This document shows positions 1 to 7,676 of a stretch of DNA of 64,000 nt, in pieces. The first letter of the stretch is position 1; every line of letters starts with the position of its first letter. The stretch comes from CAMLFJ01 sp040902305 (GTDB lineage Bacteria > Methylomirabilota > Methylomirabilia > Rokubacteriales > CSP1-6): assembly GCA_040902305.1 (NCBI GenBank), contig JBBDXN010000099.1:1-64000 (forward strand), in the 5' to 3' direction. The position numbers were made by a program, and so were the translations under genes. Below the pieces are notes generated by a model. It ran no database searches. It worked only from the letters and a program-made list of their open reading frames with translations, and had not been told where the DNA came from.

Positions 1-344
1 ACGTTACCCGGTCTGCGCCCATCGGCCCAGGCCTTTTCTCCGACAGGCTCCTAGGCGCCGCACCAGACCGGGGTCGCAGAGCCGGCCCCGGTCTGGTGAG
101 GTGGGTCGTTCGGCGACTGAAAGTGGATTTCACTGAGGCACTCAGGTTCATACTGATGGAAGATCCAGGCCCGTCCGGAGAACGCTCGGCACCACCTTGG
201 GTAGAACACAAAGGTCATCCGCTCCCGTTCTGCTCCCATATCCGCCTGAAGCATGCTCAAACGAGAGGGACGTAGGACCAGTACGAAAGAACCGATAACT
301 TCCCATCATTCTGCGCGTTCTTCACGAGATCAGAGGGTTGCCGG
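1..344. other. Non-coding stretch with one strong hairpin
   Basis: I see no credible gene here. The only open frame of any length (51-260, minus) has no recognisable domain and no ribosome binding site. The stretch is notable for the inverted repeat at 61-98 and for lying directly upstream of the tRNA fragment at 345-392, so it may be the inner edge of a decayed integrative element. Confidence 0.5.
61..98. repeat. Perfect 13-bp inverted repeat
   Basis: Positions 61-73 (CACCAGACCGGGG) and 86-98 (CCCCGGTCTGGTG) are exact reverse complements separated by 12 nt. The predicted stem is very stable. No run of T follows on either side, so it is not a classical intrinsic terminator. It could be the 3' hairpin of a gene outside the window or a recombination site. 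Confidence 0.7.
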
Positions 345-392
345 CGACTCATAACCCAAAGGTCGCTGGTTCAAATCCAGCCCCCGCAACCA
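345..392 (+). tRNA. 3' fragment of tRNA-Met (CAU), probable att site
   Basis: The segment reads like the last 48 nt of an initiator-type tRNA-Met: a CAT anticodon in CTCATAA (349-355), the variable region AAAGGTC, a perfect T arm (GCTGG, loop TTCAAAT, CCAGC), the 3' acceptor strand CCCCGCA, the discriminator A and an encoded CCA ending at 392. The matching 5' acceptor strand (TGCGGGG) and a D arm are missing upstream, and the anticodon stem does not pair well, so this is a fragment and not a working tRNA. Integrases that use tRNA genes usually copy the 3' half, so a relic attL or attR is the simplest reading. Confidence 0.65.
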
Positions 393-403
393 AACAATAC
401 CAA

Positions 404-430
404 GGGGTTAGCGATCAGATCGCTAACCCC
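404..430. terminator. Perfect palindrome after the tRNA fragment, terminator-like
   Basis: GGGGTTAGCGATC (404-416) and GATCGCTAACCCC (418-430) are exact reverse complements around a single A. The palindrome starts 12 nt after the encoded CCA. Only a short, interrupted T run (TTCGTGT) follows. A related stem with the same GGGGTTAGCG start lies 11 nt after another tRNA-like 3' end at 10335. It may be the tRNA terminator carried along with the att site. Confidence 0.6.
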
Positions 431-440
431 TTCGTGTGTT

Positions 441-505
441 CTGCTCCCATTTTGCTCCCACGCCGTCTCGCCGCAACGGCGACTGCTCCCATTTTGCTCC
501 CACGC
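441..505 (-). repeat. Two 23-bp direct repeats, integrase-tail-like
   Basis: CTGCTCCCATTTTGCTCCCA plus CGC occurs at 441-463 and again at 483-505, 42 bp (14 codons) apart. Read on the minus strand both copies encode WEQNGS. Hydrophilic tails of this kind occur at the C-terminus of tyrosine integrases that lie against a tRNA gene, so this may be the worn 3' end of such an integrase. The repeat is seen directly; the integrase origin is inference. Confidence 0.5.
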
Positions 506-570
506 GGCGGCCGCCCGACGGCTACTGCCTGGAGTCCATAGCGCCGTTTCTCGGGCATGGGCCCATTCGC

Positions 571-2085
571 TTACATCGACTTCCAGTCGCCGGCGCCCTC
601 GAAGGCGGCGGCGGCACGGTAGATTGTCGGCTCGTCCCAGTGCTTGCCCACCAGCATCATGCTCACCGGCAGGCCGTCGCTCATGCCGCACGGGATGGCC
701 ATGGCCGGATGGTGCGAGATGTCGAAGGGGGCCGTGTTCGTGATCATCTCGAGCGCCCGCTGCACCACCTCCTCGCGCGGCGCGCCCGGCTTCGGCATTG
801 GCTGCGCTTTCATCGGCGTCGTGGGCATCATCAGGAGGTCGTGCTGGGCGAGGACGGTGTCGTAGGCGGCGATAAGGCGGCGGGTGATGTTCATGGCCTT
901 GCCGTAGTAGCGGCTGCCGTGCTGCTGGTGGATGTAGGTGCCGAGGAGCGTGAAGAGCTTCGTCGTCTCCGAGAGCTCGTTGGCGCGCTGCCGCCAGCCA
1001 CGATGGAAGTCCATGAGGCTGGCGACGTAGAGGTCAGGGCGGCTCAGGCCGTACCCGTCACCCCACATCATCGTCTGCGTGAGGCCTTCCACCCCGATGG
1101 GGAGCCACAGCGCGCCCGCCAGCGTGTGCCACGGGATCGAGACCTCCGTGACCTTCGCGCCGAGCTTGCCAAGGAGCTCGCCCGCCTTGCGCACCTTGGC
1201 GTCCACGTCGCGCTCGGAGTTGGGCAGGCCGAAGCCCTCCTTCACGATGCCGACTTTGAGGCCGTCGACGCTGCGGCCGAGGGCTTCGGTGTAGGGGTGT
1301 ACCTTTGGCGAATACTGGCGCGGGTCGTAGCCGTCGGCGCCCGCGATCACCTCGAGGAGCAGCGCATTGTCCTTCACCGTCCCCGTCATCGGCCCGGTAT
1401 GGTCGACGTAGATCTCGATCGGCATGATGCCGGTGTAGGGGACGAGCCCGTGGGTCGGCTTCATCCCATAGATGCCGCAGAACGAGGCCGGCATGCGGAT
1501 CGACCCGCCCTGGTCACCCCCGATCGCCATGTCGACCTCTCGCAGCGCGACCAGGACGGCACTGCCCGACGAGGATCCGCCGGCGGAGTAGCCCATCTTG
1601 TGCGGGTTGTGGACGGGGCCGGTGGCGTTGGTGTGGCTACCCCCGGACAGGCAGAAGTACTCGCAGTGCGCCTTGCCGACGATGGTTCCGCCCGCATCGA
1701 GGATCCGGGTGACGATGGTGGCGTCGATCTCGGGCGTGTAGCCCTCGAGCGTGGACGCGCCGTTCATCATCGGCACGCCCGCGAGCATCACGTTGTCCTT
1801 CAGCACGACGGACTTCCCCTTGAGTTTGCCGGCCGAAGCGCCTTCCACCCGCGTCTTGACGTACCAGGCGTTGCGAGTGTTGTCCTCGGGCTGGGGACGG
1901 GCACCCGGTGTGCGCGGATACTTCACGGCCGGGAGGTTATCCGGAAGCGCGTCGACGACGTTGTAGCCATCGATGCTCGGCTTCATCAGCTCGCGGAAGG
2001 ACGTGAGGTCGCCCTCGGTGAGGGAGAGACCCATTGTGTCGGCGATTGCCTTGAGCTGGTCTAGGGTCGGCGGGGACACGGCCAT
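571..2085 (-). CDS. Amidase, amidase-signature family
   Basis: This 504-residue protein hydrolyses an amide bond, presumably releasing ammonia and a carboxylic acid in the cytoplasm. The Ser-cisSer-Lys catalytic set of the family is complete: Lys96 in VVLKDNV, Ser171 in the GGSSSG motif (169-174) and the nucleophile Ser195 in GGSIR (193-197). Length is normal for the family. The start has a good site, AAGGAGG just ahead of ATG. It is the last gene after a five-gene importer on the same strand (57 nt after livF), which suggests that the imported solute is its substrate. The exact amide cannot be told from sequence. Confidence 0.93.
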   Translation of the reverse strand: MAVSPPTLDQLKAIADTMGLSLTEGDLTSFRELMKPSIDGYNVVDALPDNLPAVKYPRTPGARPQPEDNTRNAWYVKTRVEGASAGKLKGKSVVLKDNVMLAGVPMMNGASTLEGYTPEIDATIVTRILDAGGTIVGKAHCEYFCLSGGSHTNATGPVHNPHKMGYSAGGSSSGSAVLVALREVDMAIGGDQGGSIRMPASFCGIYGMKPTHGLVPYTGIMPIEIYVDHTGPMTGTVKDNALLLEVIAGADGYDPRQYSPKVHPYTEALGRSVDGLKVGIVKEGFGLPNSERDVDAKVRKAGELLGKLGAKVTEVSIPWHTLAGALWLPIGVEGLTQTMMWGDGYGLSRPDLYVASLMDFHRGWRQRANELSETTKLFTLLGTYIHQQHGSRYYGKAMNITRRLIAAYDTVLAQHDLLMMPTTPMKAQPMPKPGAPREEVVQRALEMITNTAPFDISHHPAMAIPCGMSDGLPVSMMLVGKHWDEPTIYRAAAAFEGAGDWKSM

Positions 2086-2142
2086 GGGAGCCTCCTTGAG
2101 GAGTTGGGGATGGGTCGCTGATGGTCCGGATAGGATCCGCCT

Positions 2143-2844
2143 CTACGGAGCCAGGTAGCGCAGCAGCCGGGGGTCGTTTCTGATCGTCGCGGACGGACCC
2201 TCGAGCGCGACCCGGCCGCGGTCCAGCACGTAGGCGTAGTGGGCGACGCCCAGGGCCAGCTCGAGGTGCTGCTCGACGATAACGAGCCCGATTCGGCTCG
2301 CGAGCTCGGCGAGCCGCGTGGCGATCTCCTCGATCACGCCGACCCAGACCCCCTCCGTGGGTTCGTCGAGCAGGAGGAGCTTCGGGCGCGTCAGGAGGGC
2401 GCGGCCGACCGCGAGCATCTTGCGCTCGCCGCCGCTGAGAGTGCCGGCGCGCTGGTTCAGTCGCTGGCCCAGCTTGGGAAACAGGGTAAGGACCTCGTCG
2501 ATGGCGCCGGGGTCGCGCCGCGTGACGGCACCGACGGCAAGGTTCTCACGCACCGACAACCGGCCGAAGACCGCGTGCTCCTGCGGTACGTAGCCGAGGC
2601 CACGCCGCACGCGTTGCTCGGTCGGCGTGCGGGTGTCGTCGCGGCCCTCGAATGCAATCTGCCCTTGCCGGGGCCTCAACTCCCCCACGATGGTCCTGAG
2701 CAGCGTGGTCTTCCCGGCGCCGTTGCGGCCGAGCACGGCCACCGCCCCCCGCTGGCCAGCCACCAGGTCGACGTCGAACAGCGCCTGGCTCTGCCCGTAG
2801 TATGTCGACAGTCCGCGGACGGTGAGGAGAGGCGCGTCAGACAC
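2143..2844 (-). CDS. livF: Branched-chain-type ABC importer ATPase, LivF type
   Basis: This 233-residue ATPase powers a HAAT-family importer at the inner face of the membrane. Walker A is GRNGAGKT (39-46), the Q-loop Gln is 88, the signature is LSGGE (136-140), Walker B is LLLLDE (156-161) and the switch His is 193. The usual LivF motif after Walker B (EGLAP) is changed to EGVWVG. Its start overlaps the end of livG by 8 nt, which implies translational coupling. It works with LivG, LivM, LivH and the binding protein upstream. Confidence 0.94.
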   Translation of the reverse strand: MSDAPLLTVRGLSTYYGQSQALFDVDLVAGQRGAVAVLGRNGAGKTTLLRTIVGELRPRQGQIAFEGRDDTRTPTEQRVRRGLGYVPQEHAVFGRLSVRENLAVGAVTRRDPGAIDEVLTLFPKLGQRLNQRAGTLSGGERKMLAVGRALLTRPKLLLLDEPTEGVWVGVIEEIATRLAELASRIGLVIVEQHLELALGVAHYAYVLDRGRVALEGPSATIRNDPRLLRYLAP

Positions 2845-3586
2845 GGGTGAGGTAAACCTCCTGCACCTTGGGACTGGCCTGGATGGCTTCGACCGAGCCG
2901 GTGTCCAGCACGCTGCCCTGGTCGAGCACGGTGAGGACGTCGGACACGTCGCGGATGAAGTCGAGGTCGTGCTCGACGATGAGGATGGCGCAACGGGCCT
3001 TGATCGGCGCGAGCAGCTCGCCCGTGAGGCGACGCTCCTCGAGGCTCATCCCGGCGGTGGGCTCGTCGAGCAGGAGCAGGGTCGGATCGGTCGCGAGGGC
3101 CATCGCGATCTCCAGCCATTGCTGCTCGCCGTGGGAGAGCGCGCCCGCGAGCTGGTCGGCCCGTCCGCGAAGTGGGAAGCGCTCCAGGGCGGCCGTGACG
3201 GACTCATGCCGCGCGCGCCGCGTCGTCGAGCGGAGCAGCGACACGAGCGAATCGCGGCTCTGCAGGGCGAGCAGGACGTTGTCGTACACCGACAGCGAGG
3301 GCAGCACGCTTGTGATCTGGAACTTGATGCTGAGGCCGGCCCGCGCACGCTCGGAAGGGGCGGCACGCGTGAGGTCGCGATCGGCGAAGCGGATGGCCCC
3401 GGCGTCGGGTATGAGCGCGCCGGCGATGCACTTCATGAGCGTGCTTTTCCCGGAACCGTTGGGGCCGATGAGTCCATGGATCTGGCCCGTCTCGACGCGC
3501 AGGTCGACACCCGCCAGGGCGCGGAGCTCGCCGAAGCGCTTGCTGACGCCCGAGACCTCAAGCAGAGCCATGGCCTCTGCCAACAT
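2837..3586 (-). CDS. livG: Branched-chain-type ABC importer ATPase, LivG type
   Basis: Second ATPase of the importer, 249 residues. Walker A GPNGSGKS is at 41-48, the signature is LSHGE (150-154) and Walker B LLLLDE ends at 175. The 5' end overlaps livM by 29 nt; an internal ATG at codon 6 (position 3571) would shorten the overlap and is the likelier start, because the sequence MALLEVSGVSKRFG is where family homology normally begins. The gene end overlaps livF. Confidence 0.94.
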   Translation of the reverse strand: MLAEAMALLEVSGVSKRFGELRALAGVDLRVETGQIHGLIGPNGSGKSTLMKCIAGALIPDAGAIRFADRDLTRAAPSERARAGLSIKFQITSVLPSLSVYDNVLLALQSRDSLVSLLRSTTRRARHESVTAALERFPLRGRADQLAGALSHGEQQWLEIAMALATDPTLLLLDEPTAGMSLEERRLTGELLAPIKARCAILIVEHDLDFIRDVSDVLTVLDQGSVLDTGSVEAIQASPKVQEVYLTRV

Positions 3587-4550
3587 CCGCGCGCACCGGC
3601 GTCCGGCCGAAGCGGCCGAACCGCTCGCGCTCGGTCACCACGAGCCCGACAAGGCCGCTGCGGCGGAAGAGGACGACGAAGAGCAGGAGCAGTCCCAGGA
3701 GGATCGGCCAGAAGGTCTGGAAATTGTCGGCGAGCAGGAAGCTCACGTACTCGATGCTGGCGACGCCAATCACCGCGCCGACCAGCGTACCCACGCCCCC
3801 GAAGAGCACGTAGAGCACGATCTGGGTGGAGAGGAGCACGCCCAGCAGGTTGGGCCACACGAAGCCGTCGTGGAAGGCGGCCAGAGCGCCCGAGAGACCG
3901 CAGATGCCTCCCGCCAGCGTGAAGACGATGGCTTTGAAGTGCTGGACTCGGTATCCGAGAAAGCTGATCCGCTCCTCCTGCTGCCGGATGCCCGCCAGTA
4001 CGAGACCGAACTGGGAGCGCACGAGGACGCGGCAGAGTGCGTAGACGACGACGAGGACCGCGAGCGCCAGGTAGTAGTAGATGGGCCCTTCCGCGATGGT
4101 GAAAGGACCGGCGGTTAGGGGAGGAATCGAGGGGATGCCATTCTGCCCGCCGAGATAGTACCAGCCGCGGGCCAGACGGTCCGCCGCATAGGCCCCGGTG
4201 AGCGTGCCGAGGGCGACGAAGATCGTGCTTGGCGGGTAGCGTCCGAGCAGGAGGAACCACGCCATGATGAGCGCGAGCACGAGCCCGATCAGCGTGCACG
4301 CGGGCGCGATGACGAAGATCGACGTGAAGCCGGCGTCGCGGGCCAGGAGGGCGGCGCTATAGGCGGCGGTGCCGTAGAAGAGGGCCTGCCCGAAACTCAT
4401 GATGCCGGAGTACCCCCAGAGCAGATCGAAGCTCAGGGCGGGCAGGCAGATGAGCACGATGCGCGTCGCCAGAACGACCCAGAAATGGTCCAGGACGAGC
4501 GGCAGGACGAGGCCCACCGCGAGCAGCACCAGCTCGAGGACGAGAATCAC
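3558..4550 (-). CDS. livM: Branched-chain-type ABC importer permease, LivM type
   Basis: An inner-membrane permease of 330 residues with about nine to ten hydrophobic segments and the family stretch GYSGIMSFGQALFYG near residue 47. It forms the channel together with LivH. The start is GTG, 12 nt after the binding-protein gene ends. Its last 29 nt overlap livG. The C-terminal tail is charged and variable, as is usual for LivM. Confidence 0.93.
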   Translation of the reverse strand: MILVLELVLLAVGLVLPLVLDHFWVVLATRIVLICLPALSFDLLWGYSGIMSFGQALFYGTAAYSAALLARDAGFTSIFVIAPACTLIGLVLALIMAWFLLLGRYPPSTIFVALGTLTGAYAADRLARGWYYLGGQNGIPSIPPLTAGPFTIAEGPIYYYLALAVLVVVYALCRVLVRSQFGLVLAGIRQQEERISFLGYRVQHFKAIVFTLAGGICGLSGALAAFHDGFVWPNLLGVLLSTQIVLYVLFGGVGTLVGAVIGVASIEYVSFLLADNFQTFWPILLGLLLLFVVLFRRSGLVGLVVTERERFGRFGRTPVRADVGRGHGSA

Positions 4551-4562
4551 CTGTCGCCCGCC

Positions 4563-5780
4563 TTAGCACTCCTTGGGGTCGACGAGACCCTTGCTCTGCG
4601 TCACCACGTCGTAGGTCCCGTTCTTAGCGACCGCGATGTACATGTTCATCTTGCAATGGCGCTTGCCCGGCACCATCTCGGCCGGTCCGCCGGGCCCCTG
4701 CTCGATGCGCGCACGGTCGAAGGCCGCCGCCACGCTCTCGCGATCGATCTTCTTGGCTTGGTTGACCGCGGTCTCCCAGAGCTTGAGGCCGCGGTACATG
4801 CCGGTGGCCGCGCTGCCCGCGGTGAAGAGGACGGTCCCCGGGTAGAGCTTGTCGTACTCGGCCTGCAGCTTGGCGCTGAATGGGTCTTTGATCGTGCGGA
4901 AGTAGTCGAGGCAGCTTGCCAGCCCCTCAAACTCGTGGGCGGCGTTGATGTTGAGGGTGTTCTCGTCGTAATACACGCACGACAGGCGCCCGCCGCGCTT
5001 GGTGAAGCCAGCCTCGTACAGCTGCTTGACGAATGGGCCGACGCCCGGCGGGATGACCGTGTTGAAGACCACGTTGACGTTGTTGGTCATGATCTTGTTC
5101 ACGGTCGCACTGTACTCGACCTGGTCGAGGGGATAGTACTCCTCGAACACGACCTCTCCGCCGTTGGCCTGGATGACCTTGCGCGCATACTGGTTGAGCA
5201 GCTTGGGCCAGACGTAGTTCGCGGAGGGCAGCGCGAAGCGTTTGCCGCCGTTCTTGATCAGCCAGGGAATGAACTCGTCGCACTGCTGGGCCGGGGTGGG
5301 CCCGGTGCAGAAGATGTACGGCGTGCACTCCTGGCCCTCGTAGAGCTGGGGATAGATGTAGAGTATCCGCCCCCGCGTCACGATCACGTCCTTTATAGCG
5401 TTGCGCATCGAGCTGGTGATCCCGCCGAAGACCACGTCGACACGGTCGCGCTGGGTGAGCTTGCGCACGTTGTTCACCGCCACCGATTCGTTGGAGGCCG
5501 TGTCTTCGATGAAGAGCTGTAGCGAGCGTCCCAGCAGCCCGCCCTTGGCATTGATGTCGTTGACCACCATCGTCGCCACGTTCGCGTTGGCTTTGCCCGC
5601 GAAGCCGATGGGCCCGGTGAGGTCGGTCGCGATGCCGACCTTGATGGGGTTCGCCTGACCCCAGGCCGGCGGCACGATGAAGCTCCCGCGCCCGAGGGTC
5701 ACGGCGCCGGCCGCCCATGCGCTACCAGTGAGGAGTGAGCGGCGGGTCAACGACGGGGCCAGGTCGGGCTCTCGGTGCAT
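4563..5780 (-). CDS. Periplasmic substrate-binding protein, urea/amide-like branch
   Basis: A 405-residue type I periplasmic binding protein (Peripla_BP_5/6 fold). The N-terminus has a twin-arginine-like TRRSLL motif (Arg13-Arg14) followed by an Ala-rich hydrophobic stretch, so Tat export is likely. The mature start NPIKVGIATDLTGP is typical. The internal stretch YYDENTLN resembles urea and short-chain amide receptors (UrtA, AmiC and FmdD groups) more than leucine-binding LivK, as I remember those families. It lies 3 nt after livH and ahead of livM. With an amidase at the end of the cluster, an amide or urea-like ligand is the best guess. Confidence 0.9.
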   Translation of the reverse strand: MHREPDLAPSLTRRSLLTGSAWAAGAVTLGRGSFIVPPAWGQANPIKVGIATDLTGPIGFAGKANANVATMVVNDINAKGGLLGRSLQLFIEDTASNESVAVNNVRKLTQRDRVDVVFGGITSSMRNAIKDVIVTRGRILYIYPQLYEGQECTPYIFCTGPTPAQQCDEFIPWLIKNGGKRFALPSANYVWPKLLNQYARKVIQANGGEVVFEEYYPLDQVEYSATVNKIMTNNVNVVFNTVIPPGVGPFVKQLYEAGFTKRGGRLSCVYYDENTLNINAAHEFEGLASCLDYFRTIKDPFSAKLQAEYDKLYPGTVLFTAGSAATGMYRGLKLWETAVNQAKKIDRESVAAAFDRARIEQGPGGPAEMVPGKRHCKMNMYIAVAKNGTYDVVTQSKGLVDPKEC

Positions 5781-5783
5781 GGG

Positions 5784-6641
5784 TCAGCTCCTTTCGATGG
5801 AGAGAAGACCAGCGGGTCGGAACTTGACGACGACAATGGCGATGACGAACACGAGGACGTCGGCCAGGACCGGGCTCAGTACCCACGGCAGCCCGGCACT
5901 CAGGACGCCGATCACGGCGGCGCCGACGGCGGGTCCCTCGAATGTGCCGACGCCGCCGAGGAGGACGGCGAGGAAGCCCTGGATCAGGAAGCGTACGCCG
6001 AGATCGGCGAACATCGAGAAAATCGGCACCATCAGCCCGCCGGCGAGGCCAGCGAGCCCGGCGCCGACGGCGAAGGTGAGCGCGTAGACGCGGGTGGTCG
6101 AGATGCCGGAGGCGCGCGCGAGTGCTGGGTTCTCGAGGGCGGCTCGGATCGTGAGGCCGAGGCCCGTGCGTGTCAGAAGGAGCCAGAAGCCGACGATCAC
6201 GACAGCAGTGACAAGGATGATCACGCAGCGCCAGCGGGAGAGCTGGACCGAGCCGAGGCTGAACGAGCCGATGAGGGGATCGGGCACCGAGTGGTAAAGG
6301 CCGCCGATGAGCCCGCGCACGCTCTCGCGGATGACGAGACCGATGGCGTACGTGCCGAGCATGGCGACGACGGGCTCGGTGTAGAAGAACCGGATAACAC
6401 CACGCTCGAGCGCGAGGCCGACGAGCGCCACCGCGAATGGCGCGGCCACCATGCCAGCCCACACGGGATAGCCGTAGCTGTGCGTGAGGTAGACTGTGTA
6501 GGCGCCCAGCAGCAGGAACTCGCCGTGGGCGAAATTGAAGACCCCCATCATGCTCGCGATCACGCCAAGGCCGGTGACCATGAGCACCATGATGGCGCTG
6601 AAACTCGCGAGGTCGAAGCCGACGCTGACGATATTCTCCAC
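5784..6641 (-). CDS. livH: Branched-chain-type ABC importer permease, LivH type
   Basis: An inner-membrane permease of 285 residues with about eight hydrophobic segments and the LivH-like stretches VFNFAHGEFLLLG and GGVGTFEGP. It is the first gene of the six-gene minus-strand cluster. The start is GTG at 6641 and no strong ribosome binding site is visible ahead of it, so a nearby start cannot be excluded. The promoter of the whole cluster must lie in the gene-poor region above 6641. Confidence 0.92.
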   Translation of the reverse strand: MENIVSVGFDLASFSAIMVLMVTGLGVIASMMGVFNFAHGEFLLLGAYTVYLTHSYGYPVWAGMVAAPFAVALVGLALERGVIRFFYTEPVVAMLGTYAIGLVIRESVRGLIGGLYHSVPDPLIGSFSLGSVQLSRWRCVIILVTAVVIVGFWLLLTRTGLGLTIRAALENPALARASGISTTRVYALTFAVGAGLAGLAGGLMVPIFSMFADLGVRFLIQGFLAVLLGGVGTFEGPAVGAAVIGVLSAGLPWVLSPVLADVLVFVIAIVVVKFRPAGLLSIERS

Positions 6642-7014
6642 GGCGATTCGCTCGATTCCAGGCCCGGGTTACGGCCTCTAGGGCCCTGAGGGTTGCACGA
6701 TCTTCGCCCAGACTCAAGCGTCCTTCCGCGGTGAAGATGCGCTGACCGTCGGACTTTCCTCGGGGAACCCTGAGGCCCCTCCTTACCTGCCGTGCAGGAC
6801 AGCCCCAAATTGGTGCCCGGTTCAACTGGGGCCCGGTGGGGATATGACCTTTGGAGCAGTGATCCACAGGTCCGATTTAGAGCGAACTTAGAAGTCCGGG
6901 CGGTCCGACAACTCAGGCGCCTTACTCGGGGACTTCAGCCGAGACCTTGAAGCCCGGCAGAGCCGCATCAATCCGCGAGGCGTCTCTTACGCGGCGAGTG
7001 CGCGAATGCGACTA
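6642..7014. other. Gene-poor stretch upstream of the amide importer
   Basis: No coding frame here has a recognisable domain. It should hold the minus-strand promoter of the importer cluster. Nothing else is supported, apart from a short RNase P-like match at 6751-6761 that I rejected. Confidence 0.4.
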
Positions 7015-7150
7015 TCAGGCGGCCGACCTCAGGGCGTCAATCTGGGCAAGATGCGCAATGTTGTGATTTGCCAGCCAGGTGCCGAGGTCCAACAGCTCGA
7101 GTGGCGTCATCCTCTTGAGGGGCGAGTGCTCTCCAACCGATGGAGTGCCA
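7015..7150 (-). pseudogene. C-terminal relic of a DinB/DUF664-like protein
   Basis: Read on the minus strand and ending at a TGA at 7015-7017, the frame gives a peptide with the segment LLDLGTWLANHNIAHLAQID and then LRSAA-stop. The spacing of the His residues and HLAQI match the last helix of DinB-superfamily metal proteins. Just upstream the protein-like signal continues in another frame (LEESISHDHVFAMALHRLE), which suggests a frameshifted remnant. No start or N-terminal half is present. Confidence 0.4.
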
Positions 7151-7676
7151 TGGCGAAAACGTGATCGTGACTGATCGACTCCTCGAGATCGCCGAGAAGT
7201 CCAGTCCGATTCCCATATTCCCAGGTTATTCTCACCTGAATTCCCAGCGAATTCTCAAACGTCGATCCCTACCAGATCACGCCGGGGCCCGCGTGGAACG
7301 GAATAAATGGTTGCGGCCCCTTGCAATCACCGATATAGAGTCATCGTCTTGCTTGTCCTCGCCCAACTGGTTGAAATCACCGACGCGGGCCGCCAGGCAT
7401 CCGGTCATCCACTGAACACTTGAAGGGGGCCTTCGCCCCCCCCTTCCGAAGCCTCCGTGACGAGAATCGGTTGCGAACGGAGCTTGTCGGACACCTGCCT
7501 AGACTAGCGGGGGCACCGGCCGGCTGCCCGGGGGGCTGGCGCTGGCGCCCTGACGATTGTGCAATGCTCCAATTGGCCGCCGGTCCTACACTAGGCTGAG
7601 TGAGGCGCGCGGGGGACACGCCCTGTAGACCGGATTCAGATCTTCGGGACCGCCCGAGGATCAGGGAGATGTTGCG
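7151..7676. other. Intergenic stretch, no gene seen
   Basis: Only short frames without recognisable domains occur (for example 7140-7415, plus). The stretch contains the hairpin at 7422-7446 and must contain the promoter of the diguanylate cyclase that starts at 7677. Confidence 0.4.
7422..7446. terminator. GC-rich hairpin, possible terminator
   Basis: GGGGGC (7425-7430), loop CTTC, GCCCCC (7435-7440), with flanking GAA and TTC extending the symmetry. No T tract follows, so termination is uncertain. It lies between the DinB relic and the diguanylate cyclase gene. Confidence 0.35.

Noticed and set aside
436..2064. Long open frame opposite the amidase gene
   Set aside because: It is the mirror of a well-supported amidase gene in GC-rich DNA. 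Its product is rich in Arg, His and Gly and has no domain.
6751..6761. GAGGAAAGTCC on the minus strand, like the P4 region of RNase P RNA
   Set aside because: Only 11-12 nt match. The other universal segment (ACAGAA near the 3' end) and the rest of the fold are absent nearby.
7140..7415. 91-residue open frame
   Set aside because: No ribosome site and no family; it overlaps the DinB relic on the other strand and has an atypical composition.
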